From positions 1 through 38,054 of the forward strand of contig JAEUHW010000369.1 of NCBI GenBank assembly GCA_016793245.1: a DNA stretch of 38,054 nt. The letters are read 5' to 3'. The stretch is from Planctomycetota bacterium (GTDB lineage: Bacteria; Planctomycetota; UBA1135; JADKAF01). Positions 16,138-23,636 of this stretch are shown one piece after another. The position numbers and the translations under genes are program-made. Numbering within the stretch: the first letter of the stretch is position 1; each line of letters opens with the position of its first letter. The notes under the pieces are model-generated. The model had not been told where the DNA came from. It worked only from the letters and a program-made list of their open reading frames with translations, and made no database searches.

Positions 16138-17844
16138 ATGGCCGACATCCTCACCGAGCCTCTCTCGCGAACCGCGCCGATGCAGCGACCCTGGCTGAAG
16201 AGCTACGCCCCCGGCGTCCCCGCCGAGATCGATGCGGACGATCCTCCGCATCTCGCCGCGCTGTTCGAGCGCGCGGCCGAGCGCTTCGCCGAGCGACCGT
16301 GCCTCTCGAGCTTCGGCGCGGAGCTCAGCTACGCCGAGGTCGAGCGCGCGAGTGCTTGCTTCGCGGCGTACCTGCTCCACGAGCTCGAGCTCGCCCCCGG
16401 CGACCGCGTGGCGCTCGTCCTCCCGAACGTGCTCGCCTATCCGGTGGCGCTCTTCGGCGTGCTGCGCGCGGGCCTCGTCGTGGTGAACCTGAACCCGCTC
16501 TACAAGGAGCGCGAGCACGAGGAAGCGCTGCGCGACAGCGGCGCGCGCGCGCTGGTCGCGTTCGAGCTGCTGGCCGGCGAGGTCGCGAAGGCTCTGCCTC
16601 ACACCGCCGTCGAGCACGTGATCCTGACGCGCCCCGGCGATCTCATGCGCGCGCCGCGCCGCTGGGTCGTCGACCGCGTCGCGAGCTGGCGGCGGAAGGA
16701 GCCGATCGCGCGCATCCCCGGAACCGTCCGCTTCCCCGACGCGCTGGAGCGCGGCGAGGAGCTCTCGTCGGCGCGGCCCGAGATCGCGGGCGAGGATCTC
16801 GCGTTCTTGCAGTACACCGGCGGGACGACGGGCGTGCCGAAGGGCGCCATGCTCACGCATCGCAACCTGGTCGCCAACGTGCTGCAGGTCGCCGCCGTGC
16901 TGCGCTGGGTCGAGCCCGGCGAGGACGTGATCCTCACCGCGCTGCCGCTGTATCACATCTTCGCGCTTACCGCGAACCTGCTGTGCTTCACGCACATGGG
17001 CGGCTGCAATCTGCTGATCGCCAACCCGCGCGACCTGCAGACCCTCGTGCGCACGCTCGGACGCGACCGCGTGACCGCGATCACCGGGGTGAACACGCTC
17101 TTCGCGGCGCTGCTCGACGCGCCGGGCTTCACGGACATCGACTTCTCCGCGCTGAAGGCCACCGTCGGCGGCGGCGCCAGCGTGCATGCCGACGTCGCCG
17201 CGCGCTGGGAGCGCGTCACGGGGAAGCGCTTGAGCGAAGGCTACGGACTCACCGAGGCCTCGCCCGTCGTGTGCGTGAACCCGACGGAGACCGGCGTCCC
17301 CCACGGCCCGATCGGCGTGCCGCTCCCCTCCACGGATTGCGAGGTGCGCGACGACGCGGGTCGCGCGGTCGGCATCGGCGAGCGCGGCGAGCTCTGCGTG
17401 CGCGGCCCGCAGGTGATGCGCGGCTACTGGCAGAAGCCCGCGGAGACGGCGCAGGTCCTCGATGCCGACGGATGGCTGAAGACCGGCGACATCGCGATCA
17501 TGGACGAGCGGGGCCTCTTCCGCATCGTCGATCGCAAGAAGGACATGATCCTCGTCTCGGGCTTCAACGTGTATCCGAACGAGGTCGAGGAGATCGTCGC
17601 CGCGCATCCCAAGGTGCGCGAGGTCGGCGTGATCAGCGTGCCGGATCCGCACAGCGATGAAGCGGTCTGCGCGTGCGTGGTGAAGCGCGACGCGAGCTTG
17701 GAGGCCGGCGAGCTCGTCGCGTGGTGCAAGGAGCGCTTGACCGGCTACAAGGTGCCGCACCGCATCGTCTTCTTCGACGCGCTGCCGAAGAGCCCGGTGG
17801 GCAAGATCCTGCGCCGCGAGCTCCGCGCCCTCGTCGTGCGCTGA
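16138..17844 (+). CDS. fadD: Long-chain fatty acid-CoA ligase
   Basis: The 568-residue AMP-forming ligase should convert fatty acids to acyl-CoA via acyl-AMP for beta-oxidation or lipid synthesis. Motifs in order: P-loop QYTGGTTGVPKGAMLTHRN (about 225-243), LPLYHIFALT (linker and fatty-acid gate region), GYGLTEASPVV (about 369), WLKTGDIA (about 446), VDRKKDMILVSGFNVYPNEVE, and the C-terminal lysine in SPVGKILRREL (about 556). The pattern is FadD of E. coli type. The first codon is uncertain: ATG 16138 has no good Shine-Dalgarno, and the ATG at 16180 (MQRPWLKSYAPGVP) aligns with the E. coli FadD start, which may be the real one. It is divergent from the cytochrome operon with 150 bases between. 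The SRPBCC gene follows after 41 bases. Confidence 0.93.
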   Translation: MADILTEPLSRTAPMQRPWLKSYAPGVPAEIDADDPPHLAALFERAAERFAERPCLSSFGAELSYAEVERASACFAAYLLHELELAPGDRVALVLPNVLAYPVALFGVLRAGLVVVNLNPLYKEREHEEALRDSGARALVAFELLAGEVAKALPHTAVEHVILTRPGDLMRAPRRWVVDRVASWRRKEPIARIPGTVRFPDALERGEELSSARPEIAGEDLAFLQYTGGTTGVPKGAMLTHRNLVANVLQVAAVLRWVEPGEDVILTALPLYHIFALTANLLCFTHMGGCNLLIANPRDLQTLVRTLGRDRVTAITGVNTLFAALLDAPGFTDIDFSALKATVGGGASVHADVAARWERVTGKRLSEGYGLTEASPVVCVNPTETGVPHGPIGVPLPSTDCEVRDDAGRAVGIGERGELCVRGPQVMRGYWQKPAETAQVLDADGWLKTGDIAIMDERGLFRIVDRKKDMILVSGFNVYPNEVEEIVAAHPKVREVGVISVPDPHSDEAVCACVVKRDASLEAGELVAWCKERLTGYKVPHRIVFFDALPKSPVGKILRRELRALVVR

Positions 17845-17885
17845 AGCAGCGCATCCGCGAACGGCGCGCGCACGAAGCCCCGCCC

Positions 17886-18392
17886 ATGCGCGACCAGATC
17901 TTCGAAGCTCGCTCCGCGATGCCCGTCTCGGCCGAGCGTCTCTTCGCGTGGCACGCATCGGCGGGCGCGTTCGAGAAGTTGATCCCGCCGTGGCAGCGCG
18001 TCCAAGTGCTGCGCCCGCCGCAGGGGCTGCGCGACGGCGACCGCGTGCTGCTGCGCGTGCGCTTGCTCCCGGGGGTCTGGAAGCTCTGGGAGGCCGAGCA
18101 CTTCGGCGTGATCGAAGGGCGGCGCTTCTGCGATCGGCAGCTCCGCGGGCCCTTCGGCTCCTGGGAGCACACGCACGAGTTCCTCCCGCGTGGCGCGAAC
18201 GCGTGCGAGCTCGTCGATCGCGTCGCCTATCGCGCGCCCTTCGGCGTGCTCGGTCGCCTGGCGCAGCCCTTCCTACGCCGCGAGCTCGCGCGGCTCTTCG
18301 CGCATCGCCACGCCGCGACGCGCGCTCACTTGGAAGCGGAGCTCGGCGCGGGCGCGGATGCAGGCTTCGGCGCCGCGAGCAACGCGCGATAG
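17886..18392 (+). CDS. SRPBCC-fold ligand-binding protein
   Basis: A 168-residue START/Bet v1-like protein. The pattern PVSAERLFAWHASAGAFEKLIPPW, then AEHFGVIEGRRFCDRQLRGPFGSWEHTH and later LVDRVAYRAPFG, matches the SRPBCC domain often found alone or fused upstream of TIGR01777-type nucleoside-diphosphate-sugar epimerases in planctomycetes and other bacteria. Here no epimerase follows, so it is the stand-alone form. It would bind a hydrophobic ligand in a deep cavity; the ligand is unknown. ATG 17886 begins right at the domain, and the longer frame from 17673 is a shadow of fadD. Its Ala/Gly-rich tail overlaps the end of the convergent gene at 18326 by 67 bases. It lies 41 bases behind fadD, so co-expression is likely. 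Confidence 0.82.
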   Translation: MRDQIFEARSAMPVSAERLFAWHASAGAFEKLIPPWQRVQVLRPPQGLRDGDRVLLRVRLLPGVWKLWEAEHFGVIEGRRFCDRQLRGPFGSWEHTHEFLPRGANACELVDRVAYRAPFGVLGRLAQPFLRRELARLFAHRHAATRAHLEAELGAGADAGFGAASNAR

Positions 18393-19312
18393 TGCGGCTC
18401 CGCGCCGGCCTTCGCGACCAAGGCCGAGAACGCCGGCATCTCCGGCAGCGCGCGCTTCGCCTCACCGTCGAGGCGCTCGTGGAGCAGCGCGAGCACTTCG
18501 TGCATCACCAGCGCGGTGCCGAGGCGCGTCGGGTGCAGATTGTCGCCCTGGATCGCGTCGTCGGGCAGCACGCTGCGACCGTCGCCCTCCGGTAGCGCGA
18601 CCTGCCCGCGCTTCGAGCGCGCGACGTAGTCGGCGAGCGGGAACACGAGCAGTCTCGGACGCTCGGCGGCGAAGCGCTCGAGCCGGCGATTCAATTCGTC
18701 GAGAGTGCGGCGCAGCGGGATGCGATGCGGGCTCAGCATCAGCGGGTTCGCGCCGAACATATCTGGATAGTCGGCGATCACGATGGGCGCCGTGGTCTTC
18801 GAGAGCAGGCGATCGATCAGCGCGAAGCCGTGCTCTTGCTTCTCCAGACTCCGGAGGCAGCGCTCGAGCTCGATATCGCTCTTGCCGTAGGCCTGCAGCA
18901 GCGGCGAGCCCGACTCCCCCTTCGGCAGCTTCTCGTCCTCGGGCCAGTAGCCGAACCAGAAGAGGAAGTCGAGCGCCAGGATCAAGGACGCGCCATCGCC
19001 GCAGGCACCCTCGATCTGGATCTCGCCTCGCTTCAGCGGGTCGGTGAAGAGATAGAGATCGCTGCGGTCGAGCACGAACGCGCTGCCGAGCTGCGCGAAG
19101 AGCGAGCCCAAGCCGATCGAGCTCTTCCGCTCTTCGGGCAGCTTCGCGAAGAGCCAGTCCGCGCCGCGCTTGCTCGACTCTTCGCTGAGGCTCATGCCGC
19201 GGGAGAGGCTGGCGCCGATCACCGAGACCTTCGGTCGCGACTGCGCGGCGAGCGAGGAGGCGCCGACGAAGAGCAGGAGGAGCGAGACGGCGAGCGAACG
19301 CAGGGTCATCAT
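18326..19312 (-). CDS. Secreted SGNH/GDSL-like hydrolase
   Basis: The 328-residue protein starts with two adjacent ATG codons (19312 and 19309) and has a signal peptide (LAVSLLLLFVGASSLAAQS). The first strand reads VSVIGASLSRGMS, matching block I of SGNH hydrolases with Ser as nucleophile in place of the G-D-S-L text. Near residue 270 the sequence GDNLHPTRLG matches block V (D-x-x-H), giving the Asp/His pair. An Asn in the middle (ADYPDMFGANP) may serve block III. It is therefore probably an esterase or acyl hydrolase acting outside the cytoplasm, with unknown substrate. The C-terminus is Ala/Pro/Ser-rich and overlaps the end of the convergent SRPBCC gene. It shares a 57-base divergent promoter region with the gene at 19370. 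Confidence 0.75.
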   Translation of the reverse strand: MMTLRSLAVSLLLLFVGASSLAAQSRPKVSVIGASLSRGMSLSEESSKRGADWLFAKLPEERKSSIGLGSLFAQLGSAFVLDRSDLYLFTDPLKRGEIQIEGACGDGASLILALDFLFWFGYWPEDEKLPKGESGSPLLQAYGKSDIELERCLRSLEKQEHGFALIDRLLSKTTAPIVIADYPDMFGANPLMLSPHRIPLRRTLDELNRRLERFAAERPRLLVFPLADYVARSKRGQVALPEGDGRSVLPDDAIQGDNLHPTRLGTALVMHEVLALLHERLDGEAKRALPEMPAFSALVAKAGAEPHYRALLAAPKPASAPAPSSASK

Positions 19313-19369
19313 GGCGGCGGCACGCGCGCCACGGAGCCTTCCGCGGCAGACGCGATCGGAGGAAGATCG

Positions 19370-21244
19370 ATGAAGTTCGGAACGGTGCTCGCGCTGCTCG
19401 GGCTCACGTTGGCGATCGCCGCGCGCGGCGCGGAGGCCCAGGATACGCTGCAAGCGCGCTACGAGAAGCGAGAGGTGCTGATCCCGATGCGCGATGGCGT
19501 GCGGCTCTTCACCAGCATCTACCTGCCGCGCGACCGCTCGCAGCGCTGGCCGATCCTGATGCGCCGGACTCCGTACGGAGTTCGCCCTTACGGCGCGGAC
19601 GCGTATCCACAGCTCCTCGGGCCACATGCGGCCTTCGATGCGGCGGGCTACGCCTTCGTGCTGCAGGACGTCCGCGGCTGCTACCGCTCGGAGGGCGAGT
19701 TCGTGAACGTGCGCCCCCACCGCACGCGGAAGGCGACGCCGCAGGAGATCGACGAGAGCAGCGACACCTACGACACCATCGAATGGCTGCTCGCGAACCT
19801 GCCGGAGAGCAACGGCCGCGTCGGCATGTGGGGCATCTCCTATCCCGGCTTCTACGCCGCGGCCGGCATGATCGACGCGCACCCCGCGCTGAAGGCGGTC
19901 TCCCCGCAGGCGCCCGTCGCGGACTGGTGGTACGACGACTTCCGCCACCACGGCGCCTTCTTCCTCGCGCACGCGTTCAACTTCTTCGCGCGCTTCGGCA
20001 AGGTGCGTCCCGAGCCGACCTCCGAGCGCAGCTTCCCCTTCGCCCACGGCACGCGCGACGGCTACGCGTTCTTCCTCGGCCTCGGACGCTTGATCGACGC
20101 GGACGAGCGCTGGTACGGCGGCGGCGTCCCCTTCTGGGACGAGCTGCTCCAACACGACATCTACGACGAATTCTGGCGCGAGCGGAACATCGTGCCGCAC
20201 TTGAAGAACGTCGCCCCCGCCGTGCTCACCGTCGGCGGCTGGTACGACGCGGAGGACCTCTACGGCCCGCTCGCGATCTACCACGCGGTCGAGCAACGGA
20301 ACCCCGGCATCGAGAACTCACTCGTCATGGGCCCGTGGGTCCACGGCGGCTGGGCGCGCGGCACGGGCGAGTCCCTGGGCGATCTCCACTTCGGCGCCGC
20401 GCGTTCGCTCGAGTACCAGCGCGACGTCGAGCTGCCCTTCTTCGAACGCCATCTCCGCGAGCGCCGCGAGCTTCCGCCGCCGGCGGAGGCCACGGTCTTC
20501 GACACGGGCTCGCTGCAGTGGCAGCACCTGCCGCGCTGGCCACCGGCCGACGCCATCGCACGCCCGCTCTACTTCCGCGAGCGGAGCTCGCTCGCGTTCG
20601 CGCGGCCCGAGCAGACCACGGGGGAGGTGCGCGACTCATTCGTGAGCGATCCGGCGAAGCCCGTTCCCTTCAGCGAGACCATCTCCGTCGACATGCTGCG
20701 CGAGTACATGGTCGACGATCAGCGCTTCGCGGCGCGTCGCCCCGACGTCCTCGTCTACGAGCTGCCCGTGCTCGAGCAGGACCTCGTAGTGGCCGGCCCC
20801 GTGCAGGTCGAGCTCTGGGTCTCCACCACCGAGCGCGACGCCGACTGGATCGTGAAGCTGATCGACGTCCATCCGCACGATGCGCAAGACACTCCGGCCA
20901 CGCGGCCGGGCCGCGCGATGAGCAGCTACCACCAACACGTGCGCGGCGAGGTCTTCCGCGGTCGCTTCCGCGAGCGCGCGGACAAGGCGGTGCCGTTCGA
21001 GCCGAACGTACCCGCGCTCGTGCGCTTCCCGCTCTGGGACGTGCTGCACACCTTCAAGAAGGGTCATCGCCTGCAGCTCCAGGTGCAGAGCACGTGGTTC
21101 CCGCTGGTCGATCGGAATCCGCAGCGCTGGGTGGAGCACATCCACGAGGCGCAGGAGGAGGATTTCGTGCGCGCGACGCACACGCTGCATCGGAGTGCGC
21201 TGCATGCGTCGCGGGTGTTGTTGCCGGTGCGAGGTGGGCGCTGA
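19370..21244 (+). CDS. Secreted CocE/NonD (X-Pro dipeptidyl-peptidase S15) family hydrolase
   Basis: A 624-residue enzyme with GGAGGA seven bases before ATG 19370 and a signal peptide (ALLGLTLAIAARGAEAQ). The N-terminal alpha/beta-hydrolase domain has the family opening VLIPMRDGVRLFTSIYLP, then VLQDVRGCYRSEGEF, nucleophile GMWGISYPGFYA (Ser near 156), acid in GGWYDAEDLYGP (Asp near 293) and His in GPWVHGGW (near 325). Residues 400-624 form the jelly-roll domain (DLVVAGPVQVELWVSTTERDADW, and HRLQLQVQS near the end). Members include cocaine esterase, glutaryl-7-ACA acylase and alpha-amino-acid ester hydrolases, so it hydrolyses an amide or ester; the specific substrate cannot be read. The next gene follows after 26 bases. 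The in-frame extension to 18725 is a shadow of the SGNH gene. Confidence 0.92.
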   Translation: MKFGTVLALLGLTLAIAARGAEAQDTLQARYEKREVLIPMRDGVRLFTSIYLPRDRSQRWPILMRRTPYGVRPYGADAYPQLLGPHAAFDAAGYAFVLQDVRGCYRSEGEFVNVRPHRTRKATPQEIDESSDTYDTIEWLLANLPESNGRVGMWGISYPGFYAAAGMIDAHPALKAVSPQAPVADWWYDDFRHHGAFFLAHAFNFFARFGKVRPEPTSERSFPFAHGTRDGYAFFLGLGRLIDADERWYGGGVPFWDELLQHDIYDEFWRERNIVPHLKNVAPAVLTVGGWYDAEDLYGPLAIYHAVEQRNPGIENSLVMGPWVHGGWARGTGESLGDLHFGAARSLEYQRDVELPFFERHLRERRELPPPAEATVFDTGSLQWQHLPRWPPADAIARPLYFRERSSLAFARPEQTTGEVRDSFVSDPAKPVPFSETISVDMLREYMVDDQRFAARRPDVLVYELPVLEQDLVVAGPVQVELWVSTTERDADWIVKLIDVHPHDAQDTPATRPGRAMSSYHQHVRGEVFRGRFRERADKAVPFEPNVPALVRFPLWDVLHTFKKGHRLQLQVQSTWFPLVDRNPQRWVEHIHEAQEEDFVRATHTLHRSALHASRVLLPVRGGR

Positions 21245-21270
21245 GACTCTCGGCGCTGGAGGAGGATGCG

Positions 21271-21966
21271 ATGGGAGCGAAGACCTGGATGCTCGTGCTG
21301 GCCGAGTCGGACGCGCGCAGCGCGCTCGCGAAGATCCCGGCACTCGACCGCGCCGCGACCTCGGCGCTGGCGCGCACGCTGTTCCCCGGCGAGACGCTGG
21401 AGCCGCTCGACGACGGCGATCTCAACGATCTGCATCCGCCCGACGAGGAGCTCAGCATCGGCTGCTTCCCCGGCGTCTCGATCATCGCCGCGAAGGAATT
21501 CGGCATCGACGTTCCCTCCCAGCTCCCGCCGCACTTCCTCGCACCCGCGGCGCACGGCGTCGCCACGCTGCACGCGATGCACAGCACCGTCGATTGGTTC
21601 GCGTACGCGATCTGGAGGAACGGCGCGCTCGTGCGCGCTCTCGGCCTGTCGCCGGAAATGGGGATCCAGGAGGACCTCGGCGAGCGTCAAGTATTCGAGG
21701 CACCGTTCTGGTCCGGGGAGCATCCGGCGGTCGACGCGGATGCGGGACAGGCGTACCCCTTCCCCTTCCACCCGCTCGAACTCGCCGAAACGGCGCTGCT
21801 CGATCTCTTCGGCTTCTGCTTCGAAGGCGATGGCACGCCGCTCTTCGACCTGGAAGAGATCCAGCTGGCGCGATTTTCACGCCAACCTTCGCCGGTGCCC
21901 GTGAGCCGCACCCGACGCGAACGCAAGACTCCGGCTCCCCCTCGCCCGTGGTGGAAGTTCTGGTGA
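21271..21966 (+). CDS. DUF6928 family protein
   Basis: The 231-residue protein begins MGAKTWMLVLAESDAR, followed by ALARTLFPGETLEPLDDGDL, IGCFPGVSII and LHAMHSTVDWFAYAIW. These are the characteristic phrases of DUF6928 (the start MGAKTWML is nearly invariant as I remember it). No function is established for this family. There is no signal peptide or membrane segment, so it is probably cytoplasmic. ATG 21271 is preceded by GGAGGAGG with proper spacing. The last 35 residues (SPVPVSRTRRERKTPAPPRPWW) are basic and Pro-rich, an extension ending in WWKFW. It lies 26 bases downstream of the CocE-type hydrolase and is likely in the same transcript. Confidence 0.78.
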   Translation: MGAKTWMLVLAESDARSALAKIPALDRAATSALARTLFPGETLEPLDDGDLNDLHPPDEELSIGCFPGVSIIAAKEFGIDVPSQLPPHFLAPAAHGVATLHAMHSTVDWFAYAIWRNGALVRALGLSPEMGIQEDLGERQVFEAPFWSGEHPAVDADAGQAYPFPFHPLELAETALLDLFGFCFEGDGTPLFDLEEIQLARFSRQPSPVPVSRTRRERKTPAPPRPWWKFW

Positions 21967-22290
21967 GGTAGGGCGGCTCGACGCTCCTCGAGCACCATGC
22001 CGCCGGAGGGAGAGCCGCGCGCCGGATGCTGGCCGCAGGTCGGCCAGCAGAAGTGGTGGAAGTGCAACTCCATTGCAGCTTCGCCGCGCTCATAGGGAGC
22101 TCCAACACCGCGCCCATCACCTCGCCTCTCGCTCCCCGCCCCCCGACTCACCACCCGAGCGACCTCAAGGAACACGCTCGACCGGGATCGGCTCAGCGGG
22201 GCCCTGCGGCACGACGCGAGGAACTGCGCAGGACGGCGACTCCGGCATCTCCGATGCGAGCGCGGGCCAGCCGGCCTCCGAAGTCGTGAG
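21967..22290. other. Intergenic stretch without a convincing gene
   Basis: This 324-base stretch lies between the DUF6928 stop and the TetR promoter. Neither strand holds a frame with both a ribosome-binding site and protein-like composition. One inverted repeat (22028-22048) is annotated separately. A 32-codon frame from ATG 21997 contains three W residues but has no Shine-Dalgarno. I see no other repeat, RNA gene or conserved site here. Confidence 0.5.
22028..22048. terminator. Possible terminator hairpin after the DUF6928 gene
   Basis: A perfect 7-bp inverted repeat, GCTGGCC and GGCCAGC, encloses a 7-base loop. It lies 62 bases after the DUF6928 stop. No run of T follows on either strand, so it would be an atypical terminator or simply an RNA-end-stabilising stem. 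The call is weak and rests on position and pairing only. Confidence 0.3.
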
Positions 22291-22320
22291 TTGACAGGCC
22301 GCCGCCCCTCGGAGCACTCT
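22291..22320 (+). promoter_or_regulatory. Probable sigma70-type promoter of the tetR operon
   Basis: TTGACA at 22291-22296 matches the consensus -35 hexamer perfectly in an otherwise very GC-rich stretch. A weak -10-like CACTCT follows at 22315-22320 (18-base spacer). The next bases are the palindrome at 22320, so a repressor bound there would block the -10/start region. The -10 assignment is uncertain. Confidence 0.45.
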
Positions 22321-22335
22321 TGGTTGGCCAACCAA
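22320..22335. promoter_or_regulatory. Perfect 16-bp palindromic operator upstream of tetR
   Basis: TTGGTTGGCCAACCAA reads the same on both strands. It lies 32 bases before the TetR-family start codon and directly after a consensus -35 box at 22291. TetR dimers bind palindromes of this size, and self-repression from an operator next to their own gene is the usual arrangement. The binding itself is inferred from position and symmetry. Confidence 0.7.
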
Positions 22336-22367
22336 CCAATCCGCGCGCCCGCCGGCGGCTCCCCACC

Positions 22368-23006
22368 ATGTCCCCCGCCACCACCGACACCCGCGAGAAG
22401 CTCCTCGCCGCCGCGATGGAGCTCTTCGCCTTCCAGGGCTACGCGCAGACCGGCCTCGCGCAGATCGCGCGCAAGGCCGGCGTGCTGCCGGGCTCGCTCT
22501 ACTACTTCTTCCCGACGAAGCAGGACCTTCTGAACGCCACGCTGGAGAAGCGGAAGGAGCTGCTCTGGTGCGAGGTGTTGGAGCGCATCTGGAGCGAGCA
22601 CGAGGATCCGATCGAGCGCATCTTCGGGCTGCTGAAGGGCTATCGGCAGATGCTCGAGGTGACCGGCTTCTCGCACGGCTGCCCCATCGGGAACCTCGTG
22701 ATCGAAGTCGCCGAGACGCAGCCCGACGCGCGGCGCCTCCTCGTGCAGAACTTCGACAACTGGCTCGACCACGTCGCGCGTTGCTTCGAGGACGCGCGCA
22801 CGCGCTTGCCGCGCGAGAGCGATCCGCGCCGGCTCGCGACCTTCGTGCTGATCACGATGGAGGGCGCGGTGATGCTCGCGCGCGCGTATCGCAACTTCGA
22901 AGCCTACGACACCGCCGTACACCAGCTGCGCGACTACGTGGAGCGCTTGCTCGCCGACGGCGCCGTCGAGGCGCATCAGCGGAACACCCGGAGGAAGCAC
23001 GCATGA
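22368..23006 (+). CDS. TetR-family transcriptional regulator (LmrA/YxaF/NemR-like)
   Basis: The 212-residue protein has an N-terminal TetR DNA-binding domain: TREKLLAAAMELFAFQGYAQTGLAQIARKAGVLPGSLYYFFPTKQDLL in shortened form shows helix-turn-helix residues about 30-55 with the family GSLYYFF-KQDLL ending. The ligand domain contains GCPIGNLVIEVAE, a Cys-containing phrase seen in the LmrA/YxaF and NemR groups, where the Cys can sense electrophiles; whether it does so here is unknown. I chose ATG 22368 rather than the TTG at 22320 because the latter lies inside the palindromic operator. The stop overlaps the next start (ATGA at 23003). Likely represses its own operon. Confidence 0.88.
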   Translation: MSPATTDTREKLLAAAMELFAFQGYAQTGLAQIARKAGVLPGSLYYFFPTKQDLLNATLEKRKELLWCEVLERIWSEHEDPIERIFGLLKGYRQMLEVTGFSHGCPIGNLVIEVAETQPDARRLLVQNFDNWLDHVARCFEDARTRLPRESDPRRLATFVLITMEGAVMLARAYRNFEAYDTAVHQLRDYVERLLADGAVEAHQRNTRRKHA

Positions 23007-23632
23007 AAGCCATCGGCACCGACAGCCCGGCGTTCGACGATCAGAGCTGCAAGAGCGCCACGGGCAAGACGATCTCTCAGTGGTACCAGGAGCTCGATGC
23101 ACTCGGCGGCGTCGCGAAAGGGCGCCGCGACCTCGTGAATCACGTCTACGCGGCCACGGCGAAGAACGAGTGGTGGGCGACGACCCTCGTCGTCGAGTAC
23201 GAGAAGGCGCGCGGGGAGAAGGAGAAGGACGGGCAAGCGAAGGGGTACGCGATCTGCTCCACCAAGACGATCGCGGCGCCGCTCTCACGCGTGTTCGCCG
23301 CGTTCGGCAACGCCTCGGATCTCGATGCGTGGCTCGGTCCGCAGACGCAGGTGGCATTTCGGGATGGCGGCAGCCTCACGAACGGCGACGGCAATGGCGC
23401 CACCTTCACGCGCATCCGCGCCGACAAGGACCTGCGCCTCGACTGGAGCTCGCCCGATCTCGCGCCGGGCACCAAGGTCGAGGTGCTCTTCGCCGACAAG
23501 GGGAAGGGGAAGACCGGACTCACGCTGAACCACACGCGCATCCAGCAGCGCGCCGACGCCGACCTTCTGCGCGCCGCGTGGTCGCGCGCCTTCGACGCGC
23601 TGAAGAACCATCTCGAGCAGAGCGGAACCTGA
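23003..23632 (+). CDS. DUF4287-AHSA1 (SRPBCC) fusion protein
   Basis: A 209-residue cytoplasmic protein with two domains. Residues about 18-75 (TGKTISQWYQELDALGG, then LVNHVY and EWWATTLVVEYEKARG) match DUF4287, and residues about 80-205 (ICSTKTIAAPLSRVFAAFG, later KTGLTLNHTRIQ and LLRAAWSRAFDALKNHL) match the activator-of-Hsp90-ATPase-like SRPBCC fold. This combination is common in proteins encoded beside small TetR or ArsR regulators. The SRPBCC cavity would bind a small hydrophobic molecule; the ligand is unknown. Its ATG overlaps the tetR stop, so it is translationally coupled and likely controlled through the upstream palindrome. Confidence 0.85.
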   Translation: MKAIGTDSPAFDDQSCKSATGKTISQWYQELDALGGVAKGRRDLVNHVYAATAKNEWWATTLVVEYEKARGEKEKDGQAKGYAICSTKTIAAPLSRVFAAFGNASDLDAWLGPQTQVAFRDGGSLTNGDGNGATFTRIRADKDLRLDWSSPDLAPGTKVEVLFADKGKGKTGLTLNHTRIQQRADADLLRAAWSRAFDALKNHLEQSGT

Positions 23633-23636
23633 ACCC

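Noticed and set aside
15988..18465. N-terminal extension of the cytochrome frame to 18465
   Set aside because: It overlaps fadD and the SRPBCC gene in antisense, and the membrane anchor begins exactly at ATG 15987.
21997..22095. 32-codon plus-strand frame starting MPPEGEPRAGCW
   Set aside because: No ribosome-binding site, no homology that I recognise, and the frame is too short to separate from chance.
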